NCBI GenBank assembly: GCA_020284085.1
Contig: JACEVL010000207.1
Location: 910,001-974,000 of the forward strand
DNA: 64,000 nt
Source: Aporrectodea caliginosa
Lineage: Eukaryota; Annelida; Clitellata; Crassiclitellata; Lumbricidae
Direction: 5' to 3'
The notes under the pieces are model-generated. The model worked only from the letters and a program-made list of their open reading frames with translations. It was not told where the DNA came from and made no database searches. Positions within the stretch are counted from its first letter, which is position 1, and every line of letters starts with the position of its first letter. The position numbers and the translations under genes are program-made. Positions 23,242 through 33,599 of the stretch are shown here, piece by piece.

Positions 23242-23256
23242 AACCAAATACCAGTT

Positions 23257-23300
23257 TTTGTAGACACCTTTAATTCGTGGACAATCTAGGCTATATAAAC
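23257..23300 (+). promoter_or_regulatory. PSE/TATA module 5
   Basis: TAGACACCTTTAATTCG at 23261-23277, then GGCTATATAAACG with TATA at 23292. LINE-N copy D begins about 25-35 bp after this TATA box, in the same direction. Confidence 0.65.
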
Positions 23301-23325
23301 GTCAACTTCATTTAATCGTTATATC

Positions 23326-25116
23326 AAGCTTATTATTTCTTATTATGATTAATGATATACCTCAAGGATTGGATGGGGTAGAGATGACTTTGTTTGCTGA
23401 TGACAGCTCCATCTATGCAGGCCACCGAAATCATAATAAATTACAAAACAGAATCCAGTTGTCCTTAAATGCAATTGACAAATGGTGTAATAAGAATGGT
23501 TTCAAAATATCAATCAGTAAAACAGTAGGGGTTTTGTTTACTAAGAAACGTAGGATATCAAATATAAACATAAAAGTTGGGAATGAGCCCATTAAAATTG
23601 AAAAAACAGCTAAGTTCCTTGGAGTAATATTTGATCATAGACTATCATGGAAACCGCATATAGAATATGTGATAACAAAATGTAAAAATCGCATGAATCT
23701 TATGAGAGCAGTATCTGGTAACCACTGGGGAGCTTCAAAGAAAGCCCTACTTCATATTTATAAGGCACTTATTAGATCAGTCATTGATTATGGTGATGCA
23801 GCTTATTCTTCAGCCCCTAAGTCATATCTAGATAAGTTATCCTCTATTGAAACTGAGGCATTAAGATTGTGTTGTGGTGCTGCCAAAGGTACTCCAGCAA
23901 CAGCACTTCAAAATGAGTGCGGTGAACTGCCACTGCAAATGAGAAGATTACAAAATTCCCTTAAACTGGGTACAAAAATCTTGGGAAATCCGGATCATCC
24001 AGTCAGAGCTGCATATCAACCTCATTGGACTAATGAATTCAGAACATTTAGTCATAAGGACGAATCCACTTATACGCGAACTCAAGAATTTTTCTCATCT
24101 CTTGACATCCCTTTTCAGTCTCCCACATTTCCTACAACTCCTCCTTGGCTAAACAATAACATTGAAGTCGATATCAGTCTTCACAAATCAATAAGTAAGA
24201 AAAATGATAATCCTGAACTTCTCCGTCTAATCTCCTTGGATCACATGAGCAGATACCAAACATACACGCATATATACACTGATGGTTCTAAAGCTGGAGA
24301 TTTGGTCGCTGCTGCTTACACAATTCCTATCCTAAATTTAGATAAGCAAATCCGTCTCTGCAATAGCTCTAGTATATATGCGGCCGAATTAACTGCTATT
24401 AAGGAAGTCTTTTGTTGGATATCAGAGAATGAAAACCAAGAACTTAAACATTTTGCTATTTTTTCTGACTCCTTAAGTGTTCTTATGTCTTTTAGAAATT
24501 CCTTGTCAAGCTCCAGACCAAACCTTTTACAAGAAACAATAAGAACATTTAATAAAATTAAGATAAGCAAAGTACATTTGATTTGGATCCCTAGTCATGT
24601 AAATATATTAGGTAATGAAAAGGTTGATGCTTTAGCAAAGCAATCACTCAGTTTGCCTATTATTAATTCAACAAATTATCTAGAATTGCAAGAAGTCTTT
24701 TCAATTATAAAATCGCATGTAGTTAACGAATGGCAGAAAATATATATGATAGTGATCCTAAGGGTCAACATTATAAGTTAATATGTCCTGTGGTGGACAC
24801 AAACATCAAATTTGTTGACTTTAATAGAAAGAAGGAGGTTCAGATTTCAAGATTAAGATTAGGAAAAGTAAATCTAAATGAAAGACTTCTTCTTATGAAG
24901 AAGCATGAAAGTGGTCTTTGTACTTTATGTAAAGTTCCAGAAAACATAAACCATTTATTATTAACTTGTAGAAAAGAAAATATTTCTAACATATTAAGAG
25001 ATGTATGTGTCTTATATAAAGTAGATTTTAACACTAAGAATTTGCTTGATGTAGGTTGCATACAAAGTGAGGTTTATAGGCTTATAAGTCTTATTTATAA
25101 AGGAAAGGTTGTATAA
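23326..25116 (+). pseudogene. LINE-N copy D: RT palm to C-terminus, RNase H
   Basis: Begins inside the palm: MINDIPQGLDGVEMTLFADD contains the catalytic FADD, followed by KISISKTVGVLFTKK and FLGVIFDHRLSWKPHIEYV. RNase H motifs YTDGSKAGD, YAAELTAIKEV, IFSDSLSVL and LGNEKVDALAK are all present. A frameshift at about 24740-24760 splits off the last 110 codons (24730-25116), which carry the knuckle SGLCTLCKVPENINHLLLTC. RT N-terminus and endonuclease are lost. Confidence 0.9.
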
Positions 25117-26240
25117 ATGTTATCGTTTGTAAGCTCGTGCAAGAGTTTCATTTGTATATGAAATCAATTAATTAAATGCACATTATGGTATAGGCTATGA
25201 AAGTCTTGTTTTATTTTTTAATATGTGTTATTCTTTATATAATATTGTTAAATTGTCTCATTAATTATATGTGTTAAGAATCTCATGCTCCGGTTGATAA
25301 CATTATAATTTGTCCTCAAAGATTTGGAAGTTTTAGACAAAGGAGATTGTGAATCTCATTTCAGAACAAAGTTGTCAAATATGCTGAAATCTGTAATAAA
25401 AAAAAATTGATTTTACTTTTACACTTATGTGTCAAAACTGATGCTAAGTGTTTGTTTGATAGCATCAAATGTCATAATCATAATTAATATGATATGATGT
25501 TTCTTATGAACTTTGTTCTATGGTTATGATAGTTTGTAAACTTTTGTTGGATGTGCTATTATATATACATGCTGTGTTATGTGTGATATGTTAGAGTCCT
25601 GTTCTAACTATTTGCATATATTATGATAATATTGTGTGATTGAAATTATTAAATACTTCCGTAAAATGTACCAAAATATTACAAACTTCATGTTTTACTT
25701 GCATGTGTGACAAATATCAATCAAGCAAGCTGTATTAAGAACATTAAATGTAATAGATTGAAAATCTCAGATGAAGTTTCGGTTCTCTTTTATTATCAAC
25801 GTAGTAGCATAATAAATTATAAAGAATTGTCATATTCACTGTTTGAATATATTCCTTTAATAATGCTTGATTTTACTGATTGATGACTTCTTAAAAATTC
25901 AAAAGTGGAATAAGAACTTCATGTTAAACTTTCGTTTCATTTAAATTTGTAAAATAAATGTTATTGAAATAAATAGATTAAGAAGTAAATGTGCATTAGG
26001 AATGGTGATCAAGAATTACTTTTAAGAAACATTTCTTGTATACGACAATTGCTGCTAAATATTGTTGAATTTGCATCAAATACCAAATTGCATGTATCAA
26101 ATTGTATATTTATGAATTGTAATTTTGTTTATGTCGTTAAACAATGAACACTAATAACATTTCAAAGTTATGTTTGGACAGTCTTAAATGGTGTCTTTTG
26201 GACGCTATGAATTCATTTAACTGCACTGTATATGTTTTAA
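25117..26240 (+). other. AT-rich 3' UTR of LINE-N copy D
   Basis: No coding sequence; T-rich and much longer than the 3' UTR of copy C. Part of it could be host sequence, because the two UTRs align poorly except near the terminal hairpin. Confidence 0.55.
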
Positions 26241-26243
26241 ATT

Positions 26244-26282
26244 GTCGTCAACGGCCTTTGATGTCATATGACGACGTTAAAC
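26244..26282 (+). repeat. Hairpin A6, 3' terminus of LINE-N copy D
   Basis: Stem GTCGTC (26244-26249) pairs perfectly with GACGAC (26270-26275); loop AACGGCCTTTGATGTCATAT; then GTTAAAC. Compared with A5, both arms have changed in a compensating way. Confidence 0.82.
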
Positions 26283-26307
26283 CTTGTTCTAAAAAAAAAT
26301 CGTCATT

Positions 26308-26700
26308 CGACCTCACCGAGTATCTAATCGTAATCGTCATAGAGTATTTATAAATCGTAATCGTAATCGGGTATTTATAAAGCGTCACTTAAATCAGAGG
26401 CGCTCCCGAACCAGACCAGTGTCTTCACTGACAAAATGAGAGGTTGTCAGTCGCTTGCGAAACTAGTCAGAGGAAAGATAAGGGAAGTCAGCCCTAAGGG
26501 ACTGAGGCAGTCGTTTCAAGCTGGAGGTGCCAACAGAAGCGAAACTTCTAGAATGGGCCGTACAAGTACGCATTCGAGGGACAACGAACTGGCCACGGGC
26601 CGAACGCCGAAAGGAAGAACGACCAGGCACAGCAGAAACTGGAGTACAGTAGGTCTTGAGATTGCGTGGAGCAAAGCCGGTAAGACAATTTTGCATGAGC
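26308..26700 (-). pseudogene. LINE-L C-terminus with (GATTAC)n tail
   Basis: Minus-strand frame: LTGFAPRNLKTYCTPVSAVP, QFVVPRMRTCTAHSRSFASV and LKRLPQSLRADF. The 3' end reads GTGACGCTTTATAAATACCC and then GATTACGATTACG. Closely related to the copy at 7618-7951, with which it shares CCAGTGTCTTCACTG-type 3' UTR sequence on opposite strands. Confidence 0.8.
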
Positions 26701-26959
26701 TGTAATATGCCAGTAAAATTTCATCCGAAGGTATATATATCTTCGTTTATTGATTATTCGGGATGTCACACCGCATCCAGGTACAAGTTAAATGAAATTA
26801 GATAGTAAGTTCGTTGCTATCATTGTTCTCATAAAAAGGATTATTTGCTACTTTCTATATAAAACTCTTGGTATATAGTTTTTATCGTCTTTGGCTGGGA
26901 GCTTAAAATCGTGCGGCCTGGGGCGAAGATTGTAATGTTTTTGCACTAACCCCCGGCCC

Positions 26960-26992
26960 TTGTTGTCATAAGCTGTCGTTAAACTCTGGATC
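26960..26992 (+). repeat. Type A hairpin, partial copy A10
   Basis: CCTTGTTGTCATAA, then GCTGTC and GTTAAACTCTGGATCCATCC. The 5' stem arm is not recognisable. Confidence 0.55.
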
Positions 26993-27029
26993 CATCCTTC
27001 CATCAAACGCTAGACAACTCGGTCAGTAC

Positions 27030-27138
27030 GTCACTGCTCGTAGGCCTACTCTGGCAGTGCCAGTCCCAAGCCTGGATACAGGAGGAGGGCGTCGGTAATA
27101 ATCATTGTAATCACATAGTGTCATTAAACTGAAACTAC
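27030..27138 (+). repeat. Type B repeat (GGAGGAGGGCG), copy 1
   Basis: GGCAGTGCCAGTCCCAAGCC, GGAGGAGGGCGTCGG, then ATCACATAGTGTCATTAAAC. About 100 bp long, preceded by a TCACTGCTCG-type 5' end. Confidence 0.72.
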
Positions 27139-27574
27139 TACTCAATCGCTAGACCCTCTACAACCAATCCATATAATTTGATATTAATGCTAATTGTGAC
27201 GTAAATTAATTATCTTTGATACGACTCAGTTAAAAGGAGGCTTTTAATTAAAGGTGTGTAAAATCAGAGTTACATTTAAGTCATGTCATACAGTTTTTAA
27301 TTTATCTCCGAAACTTCCCGTACTCTCAAACTGCCTGCAAAGGTCAAAAGCTGTGGAAAAAGTCAGTGACCCTACATGGGTGCCATTAGATATCGTTAAA
27401 AAATTGAAACTACATTCGACTTTTAGCGACTTTTAGAGGTTAGCATGGCTAGACACGATGAAATTCATATTATGTATAACACTTTGAATATGTAATATAT
27501 TACGCAATTTTTAATTATTCGAGTTAATGACATCTTGCTGTAGTTTTCACTTATTTTTGAAAGAAAGGTCCCCA

Positions 27575-27655
27575 CACTTCAGGAGCTTCGCGGCGAGACT
27601 GCTCGAATTAGACACCTTTTATTTTATTCATCACTGCGGTATAATATATATCAAA
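27575..27655 (+). promoter_or_regulatory. PSE/TATA module 6
   Basis: GAGACTGCTCGAATTAGACA with CCTTTTATT, then GCGGTATAATATATA. A type A half-hairpin (AAGATGTCCTTAAACATTGG) follows about 60 bp downstream. A weaker motif without a good TATA box lies at 27245-27275 on the minus strand. Confidence 0.58.
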
Positions 27656-27744
27656 TTGCGTTTTCTCGCGAATATTATTTTCTCTAATACTTTGCAGCTA
27701 TAAGATGTCCTTAAACATTGGAACACAGACATTATCGTAACTCC

Positions 27745-27830
27745 GACACTGAGCGTACTGTGGTGGTGCCCGGCTCAAACCTGGAGGATGGAGGAGGGCA
27801 ACGCTGATCATCTATGTCACGACACCAACC
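27745..27830 (+). repeat. Type B repeat, copy 2
   Basis: CTCCGACACTGAGCGTACTG, then AACCTGGAGGATGGAGGAGG and GCAACGCTGATCATCTATG. The 3' hairpin half is degraded; AACGGCCTTTTTAGTCATCA just after it is a decayed type A end with an (AAT)n tail. Confidence 0.62.
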
Positions 27831-27964
27831 AATCGCTATATCTGGAACACTCTAACGGCCTTTTTAGTCATCATATGTAGTCAAACACTGGAATAATAAT
27901 AATAAATAATTGTTAGATGTTACTACAGTTCAAAAAAGCAGTCCCTTAATTAATCCGAGGGGAA

Positions 27965-28245
27965 GCAATTGGTATACGAAGTCAGCGATTTCATTTTCTT
28001 GGCCTCAACATATGAAGAACAGACTGCAGGCAATCCAGGAGATACTTGGGTCCACCGACCTGTAGGCGGTTGCAGCGGTCGACCTGATACTATCTCTGGT
28101 TGGATGGCCTCGAACCGTCTGCTCCTGAGCCCATCCAAAACTCAGTTTATCTGGTTTTGGCTGGCTGGTCGAGACATGATGCTTTCCACGAACGTGGAGC
28201 GGCAACTCTCCAAAGTCACTGGATATGAAACTCTTTCATAGGCCG
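27965..28245 (+). pseudogene. LINE-L reverse transcriptase fragment
   Basis: WMASNRLLLSPSKTQFIW, the segment after the RT palm, is immediately recognisable by comparison with the copy at 16350-17545. The flanks are scrambled by frameshifts. Confidence 0.72.
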
Positions 28246-28310
28246 TACTCTGGCAGTGCCAGTCCCAAGCCTGGATAAAAGGGGGAGGGCGGCGTTAATC
28301 ATCAATCAAG
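28245..28310 (+). repeat. Type B repeat, 3'-truncated copy 3
   Basis: CTCTGGCAGTGCCAGTCCCA and GGGGGAGGGCGGCGTTAATC, then the match stops before the hairpin. Confidence 0.65.
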
Positions 28311-28544
28311 CAATATTCGTTTATTCCGTGTTAAAGGTTGTCACTTGCATATTATGAGGAATCGACAAAGCTGAATGACGGAGCGACTGTTTTAGGTGAT
28401 TCGTGACTTTTCGTAAAGTGACGAATATATTAAACTGACCCAACTAACCTTTGCAATACGTCTGTTTTGGTTGCATGGAAACTTTTTAGTAAACGTTGCA
28501 GCGTATTCGATCATTACTACAGAAAATAGAGGAGCATCTTCAGC

Positions 28545-28612
28545 GATTGAGCGAAAAATGACGAATGCTATTATAATCATGCTAGAAAGCAATTTAAAGG
28601 TGTCTTACGTAA
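28545..28612 (-). promoter_or_regulatory. PSE/TATA module 7
   Basis: Minus strand: TAAGACACCTTTAAATTGC, about 20 bp, GATTATAATAG, then TTTTTCGCTCAATCGCTG. Downstream sequence is shared with the module at 49808 (ATCGAATACGCTGCAACG), about 21 kb away. Confidence 0.62.
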
Positions 28613-28685
28613 TCACATATTACGAATTATATTAAGAGTCCATGACTTTTGAATGAATTATTTATTTATTTGTCCGTAGTTTAAC

Positions 28686-28717
28686 GTCGTCGTATGACAT
28701 CAAAGGCCGTTGACGAC
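28686..28717 (-). repeat. Hairpin A7 within a compact promoter-hairpin unit
   Basis: Minus strand stem GTCGTC pairs perfectly with GACGAC around AACGGCCTTTGATGTCATAC; then GTTAAACTACGGAC and (AAAT)n. It begins about 36 bp after the TATA box of the module at 28753, the tightest such pair in the window. Confidence 0.78.
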
Positions 28718-28749
28718 AATACAGAAAATATGCAATACAATCAGAACAA

Positions 28750-28815
28750 GAAACTTATAGCATCCGAACAACACCATTAAAGGTGTCGAAACAGAGCTTT
28801 ACAATTTCACTAATA
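28750..28815 (-). promoter_or_regulatory. PSE/TATA module 8
   Basis: Minus strand: GTAAAGCTCTGTTTCGACAC with CTTTAATGG, then GATGCTATAAGTTTC. The upstream half AAGCTCTGTTT is the extended PSE-like consensus. Confidence 0.66.
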
Positions 28816-29489
28816 TTCAATATTTTTGCAGCATAAAGTATTTCATCTCATATTGTCTGTGATCATTATGTCCTGACAAATTTCATTAACTAACAAAGCA
28901 TACATGTATTATAACTGATTAAGGTATTCCTTTAAACTGTTCATGTACATTAACCAAGCCATACCATTTTGCAATATTGAAGAACTAAAATTGAATGATA
29001 GTAATATTGTAATATGAATATTCATTAACCAATAAGTAATGTTTATAATTTTCTAACATCGGATTCTTATTATTATGACATAACATATTTTAAACAAAAA
29101 TCAACAGTCGAAAATAAGTCGTCCATGGATATTTCAGCAAACAGCATTGCAACACAGTACTGCAATATTATGCAACACAGCAGCCACTCCGATACAGCAA
29201 CCAAACCAAACCATTTGTAATATATAATACTGAAGAACCAAAGTTAAATAATAGTAGCCAGCATTGCAACCAACATTGCAACCAACATTGCAACCAACAT
29301 TGCATAATAGTAATATGGCAATATAGATATTCATTAACCAATAATTAATATTAATAATTTTCCAACATCAGAATTTTATTATAAATGTTATATGACATAA
29401 CATATTTAAAAATTAACAATTGAAAAGATGTTATCTATGAGTGTTTTAGTAACCAAAATGATAATGATGAATGAATGAATTAAAAGTAC

Positions 29490-29555
29490 GCTCGGAATAT
29501 ATATTGGTTCCAAAATGACCGATTTAAAGGTGTCTAACTGAGCTAATATAGCTCG
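29490..29555 (-). promoter_or_regulatory. PSE/TATA module 9
   Basis: Minus strand: TTAGCTCAGTTAGACACCTT, TAAATCGG, then CCAATATATATTCC. Paralogue of the module at 19800. Confidence 0.62.
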
Positions 29556-30680
29556 CTACAGTAACTGGTAACGACATCAGCTGACGGTGCCAGGTTCTTT
29601 CAAGTCGTCCTTATCGTTTTATAACGATATCAGTGTGAAAAAGATCAAGCATGCAGGCATCTGGCGGCTGAAAAGCAATTTAAACAGATTTAGATCATTT
29701 TGTATGTCATAGTCATGTATTCGTTTATACGTTAATCATTTAGCATTTAAGAGGAAGCTGTCAGAACCTTTGATTTCGACCTCATCTTAAGGAATGTTAA
29801 GTCATTCGAAATGAATCTTTGCCGTAGGAAGAAAATTTAGTAAAGTTCTCATTGCTTAATTATGCAGGACAAAATTCAGTGATGACTAACTGAACGATTG
29901 TTATTAACATAAATTAATTGAACGTTTTTACGGTTGGTTAGTTGCTGTTTAACGACACTGTCTCTCTGTTTGTCTGTCTTCGTGTCTGTCTGTGTGTCTG
30001 TCTGTCTTTCTGGCGCTCAAAACGTCTCTTTTGCAACCGTACTCGGATCTTCCTTTGACATCTCAGGACAACCCCTTTGACTTGACGCAGCGCTCGTGAA
30101 TAATCTGGCGTCCTGCGCTTAGCTTTAGTTTTAGAGTAGCGCTTTAGAAATGTGGAGTTCATAAGACGTCGTTAAACGGAAGATTAAAAAGAGTATTGTT
30201 TGGATCTTAACATTACGATTACGATCATCAAACTCTTCAAGTTCTCGAATCAAAAGGTGGCACTGCTTTTTATCGGAAACAGATAGATCTGCCTGGTAAA
30301 CCAAGATTTTTTGTAAGAAAGGAACTGTTGAAACCGGTTGAAACCGGTTGAAGACCTTGCAATTTGGAAGCAACCACGTTGATCTCAATTTCATTGACTT
30401 CATCTAAGAGATCCATCTTCAACTAATTACTGCCGTTTTTGAGTGGTGCCAATCCTAAGCCTGGATGAAGGAGGAGGGCGACGATGATCATCCTGGTCAA
30501 GACAACCAGTGCTATCAGTCAGCTTTCTCTGCTGATGGTCCTGCGATTTGGAACGGGGTCCCTCCATACCTGCGCTTGCAGTCCAGGGTCCCCTCAGACA
30601 CGTTCTATAGCAATCTTAGAACTGTCCTCTTTAGTCGAAGGGGCGCTGTATAAATTCTCGTAAAGAATAATGAATGATTG
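29500..30680 (+). repeat. Segmental duplicate SD-1, copy c
   Basis: The fullest copy: it joins the left half seen in copy b (19845-20835) to the LINE-L end seen in copy a (12757-13310). It lacks the LINE-N insertion and so gives the pre-insertion state of copy b. Confidence 0.85.
30495..30675 (+). pseudogene. LINE-L C-terminus in SD-1 copy c
   Basis: SAFSADGPAIWNGVPPYLRL, FYSNLRTVLFSRRGAV and stop at 30651-30653 inside GGGGCGCTGTATAAAT, with an AATGAATG tail. Orthologous in position to 13118-13300, so it predates that duplication. Confidence 0.82.
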
Positions 30681-30902
30681 AACGTCATTAATCATAAACT
30701 AATGCTATCGTTTGTCTTTGCTATTCGCTGAGTTCGATAAAGTGACTGATCGGGTTTTTAATGAGATTATTTATTACTATTTCCATTATAACGACATCTT
30801 TTGACGGTCAGAGCTGTTGCCGTCTGTATTAAGGCAAAGATTCGAACAAAGCAAACTTCATCTTATCAGTAATTCAGCAATTGATTTATTAATTGCTGTT
30901 TA

Positions 30903-31005
30903 ATTAATGACACTTTGTCATAACAAAGATCATTACCGTCGCCCTCCTCCTCGCTCCAAGCCTGGGTCTGGCACCACCCCATGTAGGTTAGTGGCGCAGT
31001 TATTT
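30903..31005 (-). repeat. Type B repeat, copy 4
   Basis: Minus strand CTGCGCCACTAACC, GGTGCCAGACCCAGGCTTGG, GGAGGAGGGCGACGGTAATG, then GACAAAGTGTCATTAATTAA. Confidence 0.7.
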
Positions 31006-31104
31006 TAGCGATTGATTACTTACTGTGCGTCACTCTGTAAAAACAAAGATGATTAGTGTTGCGATTAGTATTAATGTTCAAGCGTACGTTTTGTGGAGCA
31101 ATGT

Positions 31105-31175
31105 ATCGATTGAACGCGATTCATGATTATTATATTTGAACGATGCTTTTAATTAAAGGTGTGTAAAATCAACGT
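31105..31175 (-). promoter_or_regulatory. PSE/TATA module 10
   Basis: Minus strand: GATTTTACACACCTTTAATT, 17 bp, AAATATAATAATC, then AATCGCGTTCAATCG. Sister of module 1 (13515). Downstream at about 31040 is CACTAATCATCTTTG, a type B hairpin fragment in the same direction. Confidence 0.6.
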
Positions 31176-31711
31176 GAGATTTCATGTTAGGGCAGGCAGA
31201 TTTTTGACGGATCCCCTCAACTCCCCGTACTCTCCTACTGTCCAGTCAAAAACCTTGGTAAAGGGTTTGGGCGACATTAACGGTCCTGGAAGCCATTAGA
31301 TATCGATATCACTAAATACTTCAAATTACTACCGGCTTTCAACGACATCTTGCGGCTGTCACGGTTCTATATAATTTTGTATACATACACACATTAATGA
31401 ATTATGTAATTCATACTATTACATGTAATGAATTACATAATGTATTAATATTCGTGTTTAACCCACATCTTGCAATGCGGAAGATTATTTGTTACTGTAT
31501 TGACAGGTTTCAATAGATCAGTTCAAAGTTCCTTGTATTCAAAAGCAGTGTTGCGACTATTTCTACAATACTTAAAGTTAAAAGAAATAGTTATAGGTCG
31601 ACATCAGTGGCGATAATCAGTAGTTTTCATACTATATTTTATACAAAAAAGTGCATAAATATCATGATACTGCCATCCACTTGCGGCGGGGTTTCAACAA
31701 GTACACGTCAT

Positions 31712-31778
31712 CCAGATTGGGAAAGACTGCTCGAATTAGACACCTTTAATTGCATGCATCGTTGCATTATTATAGCGA
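31712..31778 (+). promoter_or_regulatory. PSE/TATA module 11
   Basis: AAAGACTGCTCGAATTAGAC and ACCTTTAATTGC, then GCATTATTATAGCG. A type A half-hairpin GTAAGCTGCCGTTAAACTGT starts about 20 bp later. Sister of modules 2 and 6. Confidence 0.58.
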
Positions 31779-31914
31779 TCAATTGCGTGTAATCGTAAGC
31801 TGCCGTTAAACTGTGGACACACACTAATCGGTAGCTTTCACCAACATGACTTTTGTGTCTTCATAAATATAAGATGTCGTAAAACGTTGGAATAATAACA
31901 ATAATTATATAAGA

Positions 31915-32022
31915 TTGCTACTCCGCCACTGCCCGTAATCTTGTAACGCCAGTTTGGAAGAAGGAAGCGAGAGGACGATGCTTATCATCTTTGTTATTGC
32001 ACAGTATCTTTAAACAGTAGGC
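31915..32022 (+). repeat. Type B repeat, copy 5 (diverged)
   Basis: CTACTCCGCCACTGCCCG, GAGAGGACGATGCTTATCAT, CTTTGTTATTGCACAGTATC, then TTTAAACAGTAGG. Confidence 0.6.
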
Positions 32023-32242
32023 CTAACTGACCATTGATGGGTAACCGGCCTGCAGCAACCACCTCAAAGCAGCTCTCAGACAATGGATAATACGAAACAT
32101 CTGACTAATAGTGGAAAAGCTTCTATATTATGTAATTTATGTTCTTAAAGACAAACTCCAATAAGCAGCAACTTAGGTTTGCCCTAAGTCATCTGCAAAA
32201 GGTTGTAATCAATCGATTACGTAGAAGAAAATGTTGGAATGG

Positions 32243-32416
32243 GTTAGGGCCAGTGTTTCCGTTAGGGTACAAAAAAGGACGTATATACGCCCTGACCTAT
32301 AATATTTTTGGACGTAGCTCATGTACTTCGGCTAAAACCTAAAATTTTGGACGTTATGGCCGTTTTTACGGACGTAAAAAGGCCATTTGGGCGTTACGGG
32401 AAACACTGGTTAGAGC
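32243..32416. mobile_element. hAT-type MITE with 8-bp target-site duplication
   Basis: A 158-bp element at 32251-32408 starting CAGTGTTTCCGTTAGG and ending ACGGGAAACACTG. It is flanked by GTTAGGGC and GTTAGAGC (7 of 8 identical). The 8-bp duplication and the CAGTG terminus are typical of hAT. No coding capacity, so it depends on a transposase elsewhere. Confidence 0.85.
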
Positions 32417-32640
32417 TTGATGGTTACAAGATAAATAAGACTTTTGAGGGCAATGACGTGACAAGTGGCAACGTTTAGTTGTGAACGATTGACAATTAAG
32501 AACACGGCTAAAATGGAAAATAACTGGATTTGAAATTTAGTTACAGAAGCTGGTGTTGTGAGTTTCTTGGATGGCGAAGAAAGCAAATGAATCGTTTTCT
32601 GGAACAAACTGTCGTCAGACGTTAACTGTTAGTTAATATC

Positions 32641-32880
32641 AAGTCAAGGAAGTTGAGATATTTTGGTCATATTATGAGGAAAAGCGAAGACTGTTCGCAG
32701 AAGGAAAATAATACAAGGCACAACACCGGATCGTTAGCATGTGGAGGACAAAGAACAGAAAACAAGGAATTGTATGGGATTAACTATGCATCACTTAGTG
32801 AGGAGAGCAGAGGGTAGATACAATTGGACTATTCATGGGGTGGCCAATTATGGGGTTAAACGTTCATGGCGCGACTGATG
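32641..32880 (+). pseudogene. RTE-like LINE C-terminus (LINE-R copy 2), decayed
   Basis: SRKLRYFGHIMRKSEDCSQK matches the YFGHIMR block of the copy at 11540-12145. Later frames give EDKEQKTRNCMGL and GVKRSWRD with several frame changes. Confidence 0.72.
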
Positions 32881-32884
32881 TATC

Positions 32885-33238
32885 CGTGCCAGGAAGTAAA
32901 ACTGAAACTGGTGATCAGGCCTTTCAGGTCGCTGGTCCACGTTTGCCTGGAACAATCTTTCTCCACCTATTCAGGAAGACTTATGTTAAACACGCATTTT
33001 AAAATACATTTCTTACGTTACTCCGAGCATTTGCACCTGTTAAAGAAACCTATACGTTGCTTAAAACTGACGATGCTAAAAGCAATTGTCCTAATTACAA
33101 TTACGATAATTACAATTAACCTTTGAAGCGAAGATGGCTCAAGACATGACAAGAAAAAAACAAAAATAAAACAGGACAAAACAAAATAAGACAACATAGG
33201 ACAATACAATGCAATACAATGCAATACAATGCAATGTG
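32885..33238 (+). pseudogene. CR1/L2-like LINE C-terminus with (AATACAATGC)n tail
   Basis: After DQAFQVAGPRL, a frame change gives LEQSFSTYSGRLMLNTHFKI, the usual W-N-N-L-P-type terminal block. Simple repeats follow at 33195-33238. It adjoins the RTE fragment directly, so one inserted into or beside the other. Confidence 0.6.
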
Positions 33239-33509
33239 ACAGAATAATTCAACCGTTTTTGTAGTATCCTGCTTTAGGTGGCGCATCTATTATAGTCAAT
33301 CGCCAGTTCATCGTTATTGATAAACAAAATCATTTTTTATAGGATTTCCATGAAAATCTTTTCGGTCACTATGTGTCAGAGTTTTCACATCAGAATGTAG
33401 TATTAATTCTGTATAGTTTTGGACAATGTTCAGACTGCCAGCATCATAGATTAACAGTTTACTGTGGGTTTATATTCATCCAGAGAAAACAGATCTTGAG
33501 ATTTATCAA

Positions 33510-33570
33510 ATGAGATATTTATATAGTCTGAAATAAACGCTTAAAAGGTGTTTAACTAGAACGTAACGAA
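33510..33570 (-). promoter_or_regulatory. PSE/TATA module 12, left member of a divergent pair
   Basis: Minus strand: TAGTTAAACACCTTTTAAGC, then ACTATATAAATATCTC. It lies about 80 bp from module 13, which points the other way. Confidence 0.66.
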
Positions 33571-33599
33571 ATATTGTTAAGTGAAATAAAAATTGCGAT

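Larger units (their letters stand above)
20842..23253 (+). mobile_element. 5'-truncated RNase H LINE (LINE-N copy C) with target-site duplication
   Basis: Insertion from 20854 to 23241, flanked by a perfect 12-bp direct repeat AACCAAATACCA at 20842-20853 and 23242-23253, which fixes both junctions. Its 3' UTR holds a roughly 110-bp internal tandem duplication (22990-23190), hairpin A5 and an (AAAT)n tail. The right-hand repeat is 8 bp from the PSE of the module at 23261. Confidence 0.92.
23310..26290 (+). mobile_element. LINE-N copy D, 5' truncated
   Basis: Coding sequence is detectable from about 23326, followed by about 1.1 kb of AT-rich 3' UTR (25117-26240) and hairpin A6 with a short A-rich tail. 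It lies in tandem with copy C and in the same direction, but the two are clearly diverged. No convincing target-site duplication found. Confidence 0.85.
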
